From Bacillaceae bacterium JMAK1 (lineage in GTDB: Bacteria > Bacillota > Bacilli > Bacillales > Marinococcaceae), in the NCBI GenBank assembly GCA_012970285.1, contig JIBW01000002.1, positions 248,001 through 312,000 on the forward strand: DNA of 64,000 bases, written 5' to 3'. Each line of letters starts with the position of its first letter. Within the stretch, counting starts at the first letter, position 1. Below the pieces are notes generated by a model. It had not been told where the DNA came from, ran no database searches, and saw only the letters and a program-made list of their open reading frames with translations. A program made the position numbers and the translations under genes. Shown here piece after piece: positions 44,589-53,182 of this stretch.

Positions 44589-45539
44589 ATGCAACAGCAA
44601 CTGACAACAGGTGGTATGGTCGGCAAAGATGTGCTAACTTGGCTTGATTTTACGAGTATTGAAATTGAACGGTTGCTTCAACAGTCACTTGTGTTAAAAG
44701 AGCAATTACAAGAAGGGATTCCCCATGAAACGTTAAAAGGTAAATCGCTCGGAATGATTTTTCAAAATGCATCAACGCGCACGAGAGTATCTTTTGAGGT
44801 CGGCATGACCCAGCTTGGTGGTCATTCGTTATTTTTAAGTGGCAAAGATATGCAAATCGGTCGAGGGGAACCCGTACAAGACACTGCGAGAGTGATGTCT
44901 AGGTATGTGGATGCGATTATGATTCGCGCCAACGACCACGAAATGGTTAAGAAACTCGCAGAAATGAGCGAAGTTCCCGTGATTAATGCGCTAACAGATG
45001 AAGATCACCCTTGCCAAGCGCTTGCCGATGCGATGACGTTAAAAGAGCAATTCACTGATTTGCACGGTCTGAAACTTGTGTATGTTGGAGACGGAAATAA
45101 CGTCGCAGTTTCCTTAATGATTATTTGTGCAAAGTTAGGCATTCATTTTACGATGGCAGCACCAGTTGGCCATACCGGAGACAAAGAAGTATGGGAGAAA
45201 GCAAAAGCTGTCGCGAAAGAAACTGGTAGCATCATCGAACACGTCGTAGATCCTCTTGAAGCGGTGCAAGAAGCAGATGTGATCTACACAGACGTATGGA
45301 CGAGTATGGGTGCTGAAGAAGAGCAACAAAATCGAATTGATATTTTTAAAGCGTATCAAGTAAATGAGTCGCTCATGGAAGCAGCGAAACCTGACGCGAA
45401 ATTTATGCACTGTTTACCTGCACACCGCGGTGAAGAAGTTACAGAAGACGTATTAGAAGGAACAAATTCGATCGTCTTTGACCAAGCAGAAAATCGCTTA
45501 CACGTTCAAAAAGCAATCTTACAAAGTGTGATTGGCTAA
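44589..45539 (+). CDS. argF: ornithine carbamoyltransferase
   Basis: A 316-residue transferase. The carbamoyl-phosphate motif STRTRVSFE, the ornithine motif HCLPAHRGEEV, and DEDHPCQALADAMT are present. It makes citrulline. ATG at 44589 is preferred; the longer frame lies inside carB. The RBS is weak (GAAGGCG), so it probably relies on coupling to carB. Terminator follows. Confidence 0.96.
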   Translation: MQQQLTTGGMVGKDVLTWLDFTSIEIERLLQQSLVLKEQLQEGIPHETLKGKSLGMIFQNASTRTRVSFEVGMTQLGGHSLFLSGKDMQIGRGEPVQDTARVMSRYVDAIMIRANDHEMVKKLAEMSEVPVINALTDEDHPCQALADAMTLKEQFTDLHGLKLVYVGDGNNVAVSLMIICAKLGIHFTMAAPVGHTGDKEVWEKAKAVAKETGSIIEHVVDPLEAVQEADVIYTDVWTSMGAEEEQQNRIDIFKAYQVNESLMEAAKPDAKFMHCLPAHRGEEVTEDVLEGTNSIVFDQAENRLHVQKAILQSVIG

Positions 45540-45544
45540 TGCAA

Positions 45545-45580
45545 CTGGTTGAGAGGAAGCCCTCTCAACCAGCTTTTTTG
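45545..45580 (+). terminator. intrinsic terminator of the arginine operon
   Basis: CTGGTTGAGAGG / CCTCTCAACCAG perfect 12-bp stem, 4-base loop, six or seven T. Confidence 0.93.
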
Positions 45581-45638
45581 TATGGATTAAGTTCGGGGTG
45601 CTGTGGATCAAGAGTGAGTGTGTGCAAATCAAGACTCG

Positions 45639-45660
45639 AAAGTAGTCATCGCTACTTTTT
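45639..45660 (+). terminator. possible small terminator
   Basis: AAAGTAG / CTACTTT stem with a 6-base loop followed by a T run. No gene ends just before it; it could end a short transcript. Confidence 0.4.
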
Positions 45661-45714
45661 GGTTCATGAAAGTTACGCTACAATAGAAGCATAGAATTAG
45701 AGAGTAGTGATGTA

Positions 45715-45873
45715 ATGAATCGACACGTTTTAGGTATTATCATATTTGGAATTGTAGCGGTTAGTAGTTATTTGATGCTTGATCTATTTACGTCGCTTGC
45801 TGAGTGGATTCTCATTTTATTGGCGATTGCAGCTGGGTTCCTCGTTGAGTTTCTCGTTTTACGTCGATCGTGA
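45715..45873 (+). CDS. small two-helix membrane protein
   Basis: A 52-residue, mostly hydrophobic protein (MNRHVLGIIIFGIVAVSSYL, then WILILLAIAAGFLVEFLVL) ending in two Arg-Arg-Ser residues. Two membrane helices are likely. The ribosome binding site is weak, so confidence is moderate. Family not recognised. Confidence 0.5.
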   Translation: MNRHVLGIIIFGIVAVSSYLMLDLFTSLAEWILILLAIAAGFLVEFLVLRRS

Positions 45874-45948
45874 AATCTTTGTCCGTTGTACAGGCGCAAA
45901 ACCCTTGTGTAATCATAGGATAGTTAACGATTAGAAAGGGAGGTACCC

Positions 45949-46359
45949 ATGCAACGAACGTACGCAGATTCAGTGAGGAACGGGCGGGTTAGCGGCTATG
46001 TAGAATACCCTTATCGCCAAGCGTATAGTCAAAGTCCTTATCGTCATCAAGGTCACCATGGCCCTCATGGAAAAGATGAGCGGTTCTTTGGTCCATTCTT
46101 GCCCTTTTTGGCAGGTTTAGCGGTCGGACCACTGTTCTTTGGCGGTTTTGGTGGGGGTTATGGTAAGTACGGTCCACCAGGACCTCCAGGACCACCGGGA
46201 CCCCCAGGGCCACCAGGATATTATTATGGGGGACCAAACTTCGGCCCTAATTATGGTCCGAATTTCGGACCAAACTACGGTCCGGGATTTGGACCGAACT
46301 TCGGCCCTAACTTTGGACCGAACTTTGGTCCATACGGACGTCCAAGACCGAAATGGTAA
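45949..46359 (+). CDS. collagen-like Gly-Pro-rich protein with GPNF/GPNY repeats
   Basis: A 136-residue low-complexity protein: a Tyr/His/Gln-rich head (residues 1-45), a hydrophobic FFGPFLPFLAGLAVGPLFFGG stretch, then five GPP triplets (GPPGPPGPPGPPG), YYYGG, then a tail of four-residue GPNF/GPNY/GPGF units ending in basic residues. No signal peptide. Such make-up is typical of Bacillus spore-coat or crust proteins, but this is inference. GGGAGGTACCC precedes the ATG. It lies between the arg operon and fabH, where relatives carry other small genes. Confidence 0.7.
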   Translation: MQRTYADSVRNGRVSGYVEYPYRQAYSQSPYRHQGHHGPHGKDERFFGPFLPFLAGLAVGPLFFGGFGGGYGKYGPPGPPGPPGPPGPPGYYYGGPNFGPNYGPNFGPNYGPGFGPNFGPNFGPNFGPYGRPRPKW

Positions 46360-46366
46360 CCTTTTG

Positions 46367-46398
46367 CCACAGATGAATCTACTCATCTGTGGTTTTTG
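46367..46398 (+). terminator. intrinsic terminator
   Basis: CCACAGATGA / TCATCTGTGG perfect 10-bp stem with a 6-base loop and five T. Confidence 0.92.
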
Positions 46399-46401
46399 TC
46401 A

Positions 46402-46430
46402 TTGAAGTCATCGGTAATCTGCATTATAAT
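46402..46430 (+). promoter_or_regulatory. sigma-A promoter of fabH-fabF
   Basis: TTGAAG (46402-46407), 17-bp spacer, TATAAT (46425-46430). Confidence 0.8.
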
Positions 46431-46446
46431 TGGTACTAGGTCATAA
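46430..46446 (+). promoter_or_regulatory. probable FapR operator
   Basis: TTGGTACTAGGTCATAA matches the Bacillus FapR site TTAGTACCTAGTCTTAA at 12 of 17 positions, including both outer halves. It begins at the last base of the -10 element, as expected for repression of fab genes by FapR. Confidence 0.6.
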
Positions 46447-46486
46447 TACTAAGTGTAAACTATGGTAAAACTAGGGAGGCACGGGG

Positions 46487-47422
46487 ATGCGACGAGCAGG
46501 GATTTATGGTGTTGGGCGTTATACGGACGGAAAAGTTGTCAAGAATTCAGAGTTTGAACAATCACTAGATACATCAGATGAATGGATTCGTTCAAGAACG
46601 GGAATTGAACAACGTGTGTTTGCACATGATGATATAAATACTTCGGACATGTCGTATTATGCGGCATTAGATGCACTAAAAAATGCAGAAGTAGATCCTT
46701 TAGAACTTGATTTAATTATTGTAGCTTCAGTAACAGGGGACTATTTATTTCCATCAGTATCAACGTTGATTCAAGAACGACTAGGCGCGAAAAATGCAGC
46801 TGCGATGGATGTCGGCGCTGCGTGTGCTGGGTTTATTTACGGCGTTGTTACGGCAAGTCAATTTATTCAAACAGGTACATATGACAAGATTCTCGTCGTA
46901 GGTGCTGAGAAGCTTTCGAAAGTAACGAATTTTGAAGACCGCAACACGGCAGTATTATTTGGTGACGGTGCAGGTGCGGCAGTTGTTGGTCCTGTTTCAG
47001 AAAATCGAGGAATTGTTTCCTTTGAACTTGGCGCAAACGGTGCAGGTGCAGATCATATTAAAGCGGACCCACAAATTAGTATGAATGGACGTGAAGTGTT
47101 TAAGTTTGCTGTTCGTCAAATGGGTGACACGTGTATGAATCTCGTTGAGAAGGCGAATTTAACAAAAGATGATGTCGATTTTCTCGTTCCACACCAAGCG
47201 AACATTCGGATTATGGAAGCCGCGAGACAACGGTTGGATTTACCGAAAGAGAAGATGGCAGAGACGGTTCACAAGTATGGGAACACATCAGCTGCTTCCA
47301 TTCCGATTGCTCTTGTTGAAGAGTTAAATGATGGTAAAATTAAAGACGGTGACCTTGTTGTCATGGTTGGTTTTGGTGCTGGCCTTGCATGGGGCGGTAT
47401 TGCCCTTTATTGGGGTCGTTAA
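46487..47422 (+). CDS. fabH: beta-ketoacyl-ACP synthase III
   Basis: A 311-residue initiating condensing enzyme. Active-site Cys113 is in [14 protein letters not shown]; His in [14 protein letters not shown] and Asn in [13 protein letters not shown] complete the triad. It starts fatty-acid synthesis from acyl-CoA. GGGAGGC precedes the ATG. It is followed 29 bases later by fabF in the same operon, as in B. subtilis fabHA-fabF. Confidence 0.96.
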   Translation: MRRAGIYGVGRYTDGKVVKNSEFEQSLDTSDEWIRSRTGIEQRVFAHDDINTSDMSYYAALDALKNAEVDPLELDLIIVASVTGDYLFPSVSTLIQERLGAKNAAAMDVGAACAGFIYGVVTASQFIQTGTYDKILVVGAEKLSKVTNFEDRNTAVLFGDGAGAAVVGPVSENRGIVSFELGANGAGADHIKADPQISMNGREVFKFAVRQMGDTCMNLVEKANLTKDDVDFLVPHQANIRIMEAARQRLDLPKEKMAETVHKYGNTSAASIPIALVEELNDGKIKDGDLVVMVGFGAGLAWGGIALYWGR

Positions 47423-47451
47423 ATCATTTTTGTATTAAAGGAGAGAAGAAG

Positions 47452-48690
47452 ATGACACGTCGTGTAGTAGTTACAGGGATGGGTACTGTTAATCCTTTAG
47501 GAAATGACGTTGAACGCTCGTTTGGTCGGGCATTAGCTGGAGAAACTGGAATTGACTATATGGAACGCTTAGATCGAGAACTATTTAATGTACATGTCGC
47601 TGGTGAAGTGAAAGACTTTAATCCAGAACAGTACATGGATAAAAAAGATGCACGTAAAATGGACCGCTTTACTCAATACGCGGTTGCATCTGCGAAAATG
47701 GCTCTTGAAGATTCGAAGTTCGAAATTAACGATGAAAACGCTACGAGAGTAGGCGTTTGGATTGGTTCTGGAATTGGTGGTATGGAAACCTATGAATCAC
47801 AATTTCGTACGTTTCTAGAAAAAGGTGCGCGAAGAGTAAGTCCGTTTTTTGTACCGATGATGATTCCTGATATGGCTGCTGGACAAGTATCAATTCGTTT
47901 TGGTGCAAAAGGTATTAACTCTTGTACAGTAACAGCGTGTGCGTCGGGGACAAATGCAATTGGTGATGCGTTTCGTGTCATTGAACGAGGCGATGCAGAT
48001 GCAATGATTACTGGTGGAAGTGAAGCTCCGATTACGAGTATGGCAGTAGCTGGATTTGCATCGGCAAAAGCGATTACGACGAACGACAATCCAAAGGAAG
48101 CCTCCCGTCCTTTTGATGCAAACCGTGACGGTTTTGTCATCGGCGAAGGTGCTGGAATCTTGATTCTTGAATCTTTGGAAAGCGCACAGAAACGTGGAGC
48201 TCACATTTATGCAGAGATTGTCGGCTACGGTGCAACAGGGGATGCATACCATATGACTGCACCTGCACCTGAAGGCGAAGGCGCTAAACGTTCAATGGAA
48301 CTTGCGATTGAAGATGCAGGGATTGATAAAGCAGAAGTTGGCTATATCAACGCACATGGAACGAGCACTCCGTATAATGATAAATATGAGACGATGGCAA
48401 TTAAGGACGTATTCCAAGATCATGCCAAGGAGCTAATCGTAAGTTCTACGAAGTCTATGACCGGTCATATGCTCGGTTCGACTGGGGCAGTGGAATCGAT
48501 CTTTACGATTAAAGCGCTAGAAAACAAAATCGCCCCACCAACGATTAACTTGCATGAAAATGATCCAGAATGTGATTTGGATTATGCAGCGAATGAGAAA
48601 AAAGCGTTCACTGGGGATGCAGCGCTGAATAATTCATTCGGTTTTGGTGGGCATAATGCAACCCTTCTCTTTAAACGATATAAGCAATAG
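47452..48690 (+). CDS. fabF: beta-ketoacyl-ACP synthase II
   Basis: A 412-residue elongating condensing enzyme. Cys163 in [15 protein letters not shown], His in [11 protein letters not shown] and in [18 protein letters not shown] are the catalytic set; [12 protein letters not shown] is the C-terminal hallmark. ATG at 47452 has AAAGGAGAG upstream; the longer frame overlaps fabH. Confidence 0.96.
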   Translation: MTRRVVVTGMGTVNPLGNDVERSFGRALAGETGIDYMERLDRELFNVHVAGEVKDFNPEQYMDKKDARKMDRFTQYAVASAKMALEDSKFEINDENATRVGVWIGSGIGGMETYESQFRTFLEKGARRVSPFFVPMMIPDMAAGQVSIRFGAKGINSCTVTACASGTNAIGDAFRVIERGDADAMITGGSEAPITSMAVAGFASAKAITTNDNPKEASRPFDANRDGFVIGEGAGILILESLESAQKRGAHIYAEIVGYGATGDAYHMTAPAPEGEGAKRSMELAIEDAGIDKAEVGYINAHGTSTPYNDKYETMAIKDVFQDHAKELIVSSTKSMTGHMLGSTGAVESIFTIKALENKIAPPTINLHENDPECDLDYAANEKKAFTGDAALNNSFGFGGHNATLLFKRYKQ

Positions 48691-48692
48691 TG

Positions 48693-48728
48693 AAAAGGCT
48701 TGTCATTTACAGTGACAAGCCTTTTTTT
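48693..48728. terminator. bidirectional intrinsic terminator
   Basis: AAAAGGCTTGTCA / TGACAAGCCTTTT perfect stem with a 7-base loop and T runs, between convergent genes. Confidence 0.9.
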
Positions 48729-49290
48729 ATTCAGTATGAACATGTTCATGTGCTTCTTGAAGTTCACGAATGGAAAAGTCAAATGTCATCTGTAAATGGG
48801 GATAGTCTGGAAAGTGCGTCCACCGTCCACCCCATTCAAATCCAAGAGATTCAGCGATTTCAGCGACTTCGTACCAATCCGATTGGCCATTGCCGTTCCC
48901 GTCATAGTCGATGTCCCAAATCACTTCTCCAGCGTCATTCATGAGGGCATAATCAATCGCAAGTCCATAGTTATGATACGACTCCCCGCCTTGTGCATGG
49001 GTAACGATTTGTCCATCATCTTCTCTCCCTCTTGCATAAAGCTCATCTTGTTCAGCGAATGTTCGATACCCATCCGTTATGACAACTGTAATGCCAATGT
49101 CAGATGACTGTTCAAGTAGCATTTCTTTCTTTGATACAATTTCTCGGTGTAATTCTTTTTCTACAATGATGTCTTCAGCAAACGCTTGGCGTTCAGATTG
49201 TTGTTCTTCATAAAAATGAATGACGAAAAAAATAACGAATACAAACGATAATGTAAATACAAAAGAAAGAAAGGCTTTCACCGTACACAT
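48727..49290 (-). CDS. M15-type D-Ala/L-Ala-D-Glu peptidase (CwlK-like)
   Basis: A 187-residue exported enzyme: one N-terminal membrane anchor (AFLSFVFTLSFVFVIFFVI, residues 6-24), then a VanY/CwlK zinc peptidase core with ITDGYRTFAEQDELYARGR, SYHNYGLAIDYAL (His and Asp ligands) and FPDYPHLQM (third His). It should cut peptides in the cell wall. GGAG lies close to the ATG; GTG at 49281 is an alternative start. It is next to the LCP-like gene, also cell-envelope related. Confidence 0.83.
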   Translation of the reverse strand: MCTVKAFLSFVFTLSFVFVIFFVIHFYEEQQSERQAFAEDIIVEKELHREIVSKKEMLLEQSSDIGITVVITDGYRTFAEQDELYARGREDDGQIVTHAQGGESYHNYGLAIDYALMNDAGEVIWDIDYDGNGNGQSDWYEVAEIAESLGFEWGGRWTHFPDYPHLQMTFDFSIRELQEAHEHVHTE

Positions 49291-49300
49291 GTCTCCTACA

Positions 49301-49342
49301 GAAAAAAACTCGCCATGAGTTAATTCGAGTCATGGTCGAGTT
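49301..49342 (-). terminator. intrinsic terminator of the LCP-like gene
   Basis: AACTCG-CCATGA / TCATGG-CGAGTT stem with a T run on the minus-strand side; the stop codon of the gene is in the loop. Confidence 0.75.
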
Positions 49343-50243
49343 CATCTAATGATAATTGTTCATCTAAAAACGAATGCAGGTAATCTTGATTTAACTGTGA
49401 GTCAAAAGAAATGACATCTTCGTCTTTATTCAAAGAGAATTCATAAGTGTAACTATCTTTATATGGAATGGTAATGGCTGCGATAGAATCAGATGCTGAA
49501 TTAATATAATCCGTGCTGATTTTAAACAATTTACCAGTAGGTATATTCGTTTCTAGATGTGTCGTGAACGCTGCGATTAACGTTTGTGCATCGCGAACAG
49601 TCATATTATCGAGCAAATGATCATGAACATGCGATACAATTTGTTGGTGTCGGTTCGTGCGATCAAACTCCCCTTGACCTACATCTTGAATATAGTTCAC
49701 AAAATCTTCCCCATAATATCGTTGATTGTCTAGGTTGATTCCTGTTGGAGCAATCGTATTAACTATGCTCTTGAAACCTTCTATATCTACCTTAACGAAA
49801 TAGTCAACTGATAATTGGAAGTTTTCTAGTAGCGTGTCTTCTAGAAGCTCTAATCCCCCTAATTGATAAACAGAGCCTAGCTTATGATTCTGATGTCCAG
49901 GTACTGATACGTAGCTGTCACTAAGCAATGATACGATTCTTGTATCGCCATCGGCCGGGTCAAATTGAGCAAGCATAATTGCTGAACTGTCATTTGACTC
50001 TTGATCATTAACTGAGAACATGAGCACTTGAAACGGTTCGTCGACCGATTCAATATCACTAACAGATTCGTTGATCGTTTGTTGAGCATGTAATGTTTGC
50101 TCATCCAACTCATCAGATGCAATGAGACTGTTCGTGCTTTCAAAACCCAGTGGAATCGCAACCAGCAGAATGACAAGAACAAGAAGGAAATAGACCTTGT
50201 TGATTGTTACTTTGCCAAATAAAAGGTCGTTAATCTTTCTCAT
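49320..50243 (-). CDS. divergent LytR-CpsA-Psr (LCP) family protein
   Basis: A 307-residue protein with one membrane anchor (VYFLLVLVILLVAIPLGF, residues 18-35) and an extracellular domain that keeps the LCP layout: LSDSYVSVPGHQNHKLGSVYQLGG, VDYFVKVDIEGFKSIVNTI and TNRHQQIV. The catalytic Arg expected in the SRDTYV-like motif is replaced (LSDSYV), and the usual Arg-x-Arg of the lower site is TNRHQ, so ligase activity is doubtful. LCP proteins attach teichoic acids or polysaccharide to peptidoglycan. Next to a peptidase gene. Confidence 0.72.
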   Translation of the reverse strand: MRKINDLLFGKVTINKVYFLLVLVILLVAIPLGFESTNSLIASDELDEQTLHAQQTINESVSDIESVDEPFQVLMFSVNDQESNDSSAIMLAQFDPADGDTRIVSLLSDSYVSVPGHQNHKLGSVYQLGGLELLEDTLLENFQLSVDYFVKVDIEGFKSIVNTIAPTGINLDNQRYYGEDFVNYIQDVGQGEFDRTNRHQQIVSHVHDHLLDNMTVRDAQTLIAAFTTHLETNIPTGKLFKISTDYINSASDSIAAITIPYKDSYTYEFSLNKDEDVISFDSQLNQDYLHSFLDEQLSLDELDHDSN

Positions 50244-50313
50244 TGCTGCCCCCCTCCGTTTCGACTCATAATTATAACAGAAAGATTGCGATTATAAAAT
50301 ATCTATTACAAAT

Positions 50314-52788
50314 TTATAAAGATATTTTTTTAATAAACACAATAGCTTCTTCTTTTGTTATGGAAGGGTAGTCTAACTGTTTGCATTCAAGTTGTAACAG
50401 TCGTCGTGAGATCTCTGGTCCTTTCTCAATACCGAGTTGGATGAGTTCTTCAGCTTGTAAGAGTAATTCTAAGTGTTCACGTTTTGTAACATAGTCCTTT
50501 AATGAAAGTGGTAGTGAAGTTGTGCAATCAAAAAGTAACAATGATGAATTCTGCAGGTGATGTGTTTTTTCATGCCATGCACCATACGTTTGAATTGACT
50601 GAACGTCTAGGTGATGAAGTTCAATGAGTTCTTTCGTGATTCTTTTTTCTTCTTTTGTTTTAGCGATAAATTGTAATGAAGAAACATGGTGAATGTACAG
50701 TGGATATAACGTGAAAAACGGATGCTCGTCTAATTTATCGTTGGCCAAGCACGTGTAGATGTTCGCAACATTCGTCGAGTATGAAGCGCCGGTAAAAAAT
50801 GCGGACAGTACGTCTAGTTCATCGAGACGTTTCACAATGCGGCAATAGCTTTTCTCTTCTGTAATCTTTCCCCACTCTTGACGAATACGTTCAACAGAAA
50901 GCTTTGGAATAGCAGATTTTGCATCTGTGGCGAAACGCTCTGCTTCACGCGTTAAGCGAAAGCCGAAGCGACTTTCAAATCGTAATCCTCGAAGAATGCG
51001 TGTCGGGTCTTCAATAAAACTGAGATTGTGAAGAGGACGAATCACTTGTTTTTCTAAGTCTCGTTTTCCGCCGAAGGGGTCGATAAGTTTCATGAACGAA
51101 TCACGATTTAAGGAAATTGCCATGGCGTTAATCGTAAAGTCCCTTCGATACATATCCTCCTTTAAATGAGTGCGGATCACTTGTGGTAACGCTGAAGGAT
51201 GGTCGTAGTACTCAGCTCGAGTGGTTGCTAAGTCGATCGTCATGTCATCTGAGACTTTCACTTTTGCTGTTTGAAACGATTCGTGTACGATTACTTCTTT
51301 TTGCCATGAACGTCCTACAAATTCGGCAAACAGAACGGCGTCTCCTTCTACGACAATATCGATGTCATCGTTCGGTCTTTCCAATAAAAGATCTCGCACA
51401 ATTCCACCTACTAGATAAATGTGAACACCAAAATCATCTGCAAGGTTTCCGAGACTTTCTAAATCATGATGAACAGAAGAGGGAAGCTGTACGATCTCAT
51501 CAGACTTTTTCTCTGCAGGTTTGTTCGTATAAAGCGATTGAAGTAGGTCTGATCTCGTTAAGATTCCAACAAGCCGGTCATCTTCAATAATTGGGAGACG
51601 TCCGATGTCATGATGAATAATAAGGGTTTCAGCTTCTTCTAATGCTGCGTCTGCTGTCATCGTGATTACGTTCTCAGTCATGTGACCTTTAACGGGGGCA
51701 TGACCAAGTCCGTGGTGCCGAGCTTTGTTCGCATCACGAACTGAAATCATGCCGCGAATGTATTCTTCATCGACGACAGGAAAACCAGAATGACCATAAC
51801 GTAAAGAAAGTTGCATCACATCGTCGATTGTAGAGTCTGTTGTGACTGTTTTTACCGGAGTGCTCATCACTTGACTGACGGTTGTGGCGGGTTTAATAGA
51901 TTGCTTATATTGCTGCACAATGACGTCTGTAACGTCTTCTAGTGATCGGTTTTTAATCGTTGCTGCAGCTGCGGCGTGATGACCGCCTCCTCCTAACATT
52001 TCCATTAAGGTACGAACATTGAAGCGGTCATGTTGACTCCGAGCGACGACGAAGACGGTTTCTTTCATCTTAACGATGGCAATACAGCCATCACCACTGA
52101 TCAATGGAACCCATCGTTCTACAATCGCACTCAAGTTGGAAACATGCTCTTCAAGTTCAATCACACTGTAAACGAAGGAGATTCCTTCATGATGAATCGA
52201 CTCGTAGTGCTCTAAGAGGTTTTTTAATATGTGTTGTTGGAGTTCTGTTAACGTTTGAGAATGAAATTGGTTGACGGTTTGCAAGGAAATTCCATCTGCG
52301 AAAAGTTGATTCAACATGTTTATGTCGCGTGATGTTGTTGATTCAAACATAAAAGAACCAGTATCGCTATACAATCCGAGTGCAAATAATGACCGCTCCC
52401 AAGGGTCAATATCAAGCTTTTGTTTATAGATTTCCTCTAATAAAAGGGTGACACATGCTCCTGTCATTGCTACAATCCCTTTTGCTTCAGGTGCATTAGG
52501 ATGATGATCATAAATGATCGTTTCCAAAGGGTTGATGTCTTGTAGCTTGTTACTGCAACGTGCGGGATCTGATGTATCAACGAGAATTAATTGATCAAGT
52601 TCATCAATACGTAATTCCCGTTCCTCGATGTATGAGAAGTTGTTGCGATGTAAGCTTACGTATTGCTGAACTTCAGGACTTAACTGTCCCGAAAGTAAAA
52701 TTGAAGCTTCGGGGTGAAGTTTTTTTGCTGCCAGTAAGGAAGCAAGTCCATCAAAATCGGTTTGTTTATGAGTTGCTATAAGCTTCAT
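50314..52788 (-). CDS. DHH phosphoesterase + CBS pair + tRNA nucleotidyltransferase fusion, probable A-adding enzyme
   Basis: An 824-residue three-part protein. Residues 1-300: DHH/DHHA1 phosphoesterase (ATHKQTDFDGLASL, VDTSDPAR, IIYDHHPNA, GGGGHHAAAAATIKN). Residues about 305-425: two CBS domains. Residues 450-824: class-II nucleotidyltransferase (YLVGGIVRDLLLERPNDDIDIVVEG, RRDFTINAMAIS, DPTRILRGLRFESRFGF). B. halodurans and some others split CCA addition between CC- and A-adding enzymes, and this fused type is the A-adding kind. The CBS pair suggests adenylate control. RBS is weak for the ATG at 52788. Confidence 0.85.
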   Translation of the reverse strand: MKLIATHKQTDFDGLASLLAAKKLHPEASILLSGQLSPEVQQYVSLHRNNFSYIEERELRIDELDQLILVDTSDPARCSNKLQDINPLETIIYDHHPNAPEAKGIVAMTGACVTLLLEEIYKQKLDIDPWERSLFALGLYSDTGSFMFESTTSRDINMLNQLFADGISLQTVNQFHSQTLTELQQHILKNLLEHYESIHHEGISFVYSVIELEEHVSNLSAIVERWVPLISGDGCIAIVKMKETVFVVARSQHDRFNVRTLMEMLGGGGHHAAAAATIKNRSLEDVTDVIVQQYKQSIKPATTVSQVMSTPVKTVTTDSTIDDVMQLSLRYGHSGFPVVDEEYIRGMISVRDANKARHHGLGHAPVKGHMTENVITMTADAALEEAETLIIHHDIGRLPIIEDDRLVGILTRSDLLQSLYTNKPAEKKSDEIVQLPSSVHHDLESLGNLADDFGVHIYLVGGIVRDLLLERPNDDIDIVVEGDAVLFAEFVGRSWQKEVIVHESFQTAKVKVSDDMTIDLATTRAEYYDHPSALPQVIRTHLKEDMYRRDFTINAMAISLNRDSFMKLIDPFGGKRDLEKQVIRPLHNLSFIEDPTRILRGLRFESRFGFRLTREAERFATDAKSAIPKLSVERIRQEWGKITEEKSYCRIVKRLDELDVLSAFFTGASYSTNVANIYTCLANDKLDEHPFFTLYPLYIHHVSSLQFIAKTKEEKRITKELIELHHLDVQSIQTYGAWHEKTHHLQNSSLLLFDCTTSLPLSLKDYVTKREHLELLLQAEELIQLGIEKGPEISRRLLQLECKQLDYPSITKEEAIVFIKKISL

Positions 52789-52867
52789 TTCACACACTCG
52801 TTTCTGCACATGTGCATCTTGTTTTGTGCATAAAGTTTAGTAAGAAGAGAAGAGAGGAGAATGTGCC

Positions 52868-53119
52868 ATGCTGTTTCGCATTTGTATGGCAATACTCGGT
52901 ATTAGTATAGCAACAATTGGCGGTGTCGGTATGGTTGCTTATCTCAATTTAATCGTGTCAGGATATAGCTTACACGAATTTTGGGATTTCATCATTCGCC
53001 GACCAGAATTATACTTTTTAATTGGCGGTTTATTGTTAGCTTTTATTTCCCTATACCGTAGGGCTGGAAGAAAAAAGAAGAAAAATGAAATTGTTATTCA
53101 TAAGAGTGAGAACGAATAA
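52868..53119 (+). CDS. small membrane protein, hypothetical
   Basis: An 83-residue protein with two membrane helices (ICMAILGISIATIGGVGMVAYL and LYFLIGGLLLAFISLY) and a very basic tail (RRAGRKKKKNE). Function unknown. A GAGAGGAGAATG site is close upstream. It diverges from the nucleotidyltransferase gene and precedes yjbA. Confidence 0.65.
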   Translation: MLFRICMAILGISIATIGGVGMVAYLNLIVSGYSLHEFWDFIIRRPELYFLIGGLLLAFISLYRRAGRKKKKNEIVIHKSENE

Positions 53120-53182
53120 AATAAATCGTCCCCGACTATACTGTAGGTACAATTTTAAATGGTAGAGGAAGGGGGCGTCCAT

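Noticed and set aside
45989-46386. Minus-strand frames over the collagen-like gene
   Set aside because: Repeats in Gly/Pro codons leave the complement open; the plus frame has RBS and a terminator in place.
47790-48252. Two long frames antisense to fabF
   Set aside because: They mirror codons of a highly conserved gene, with no RBS; typical shadows.
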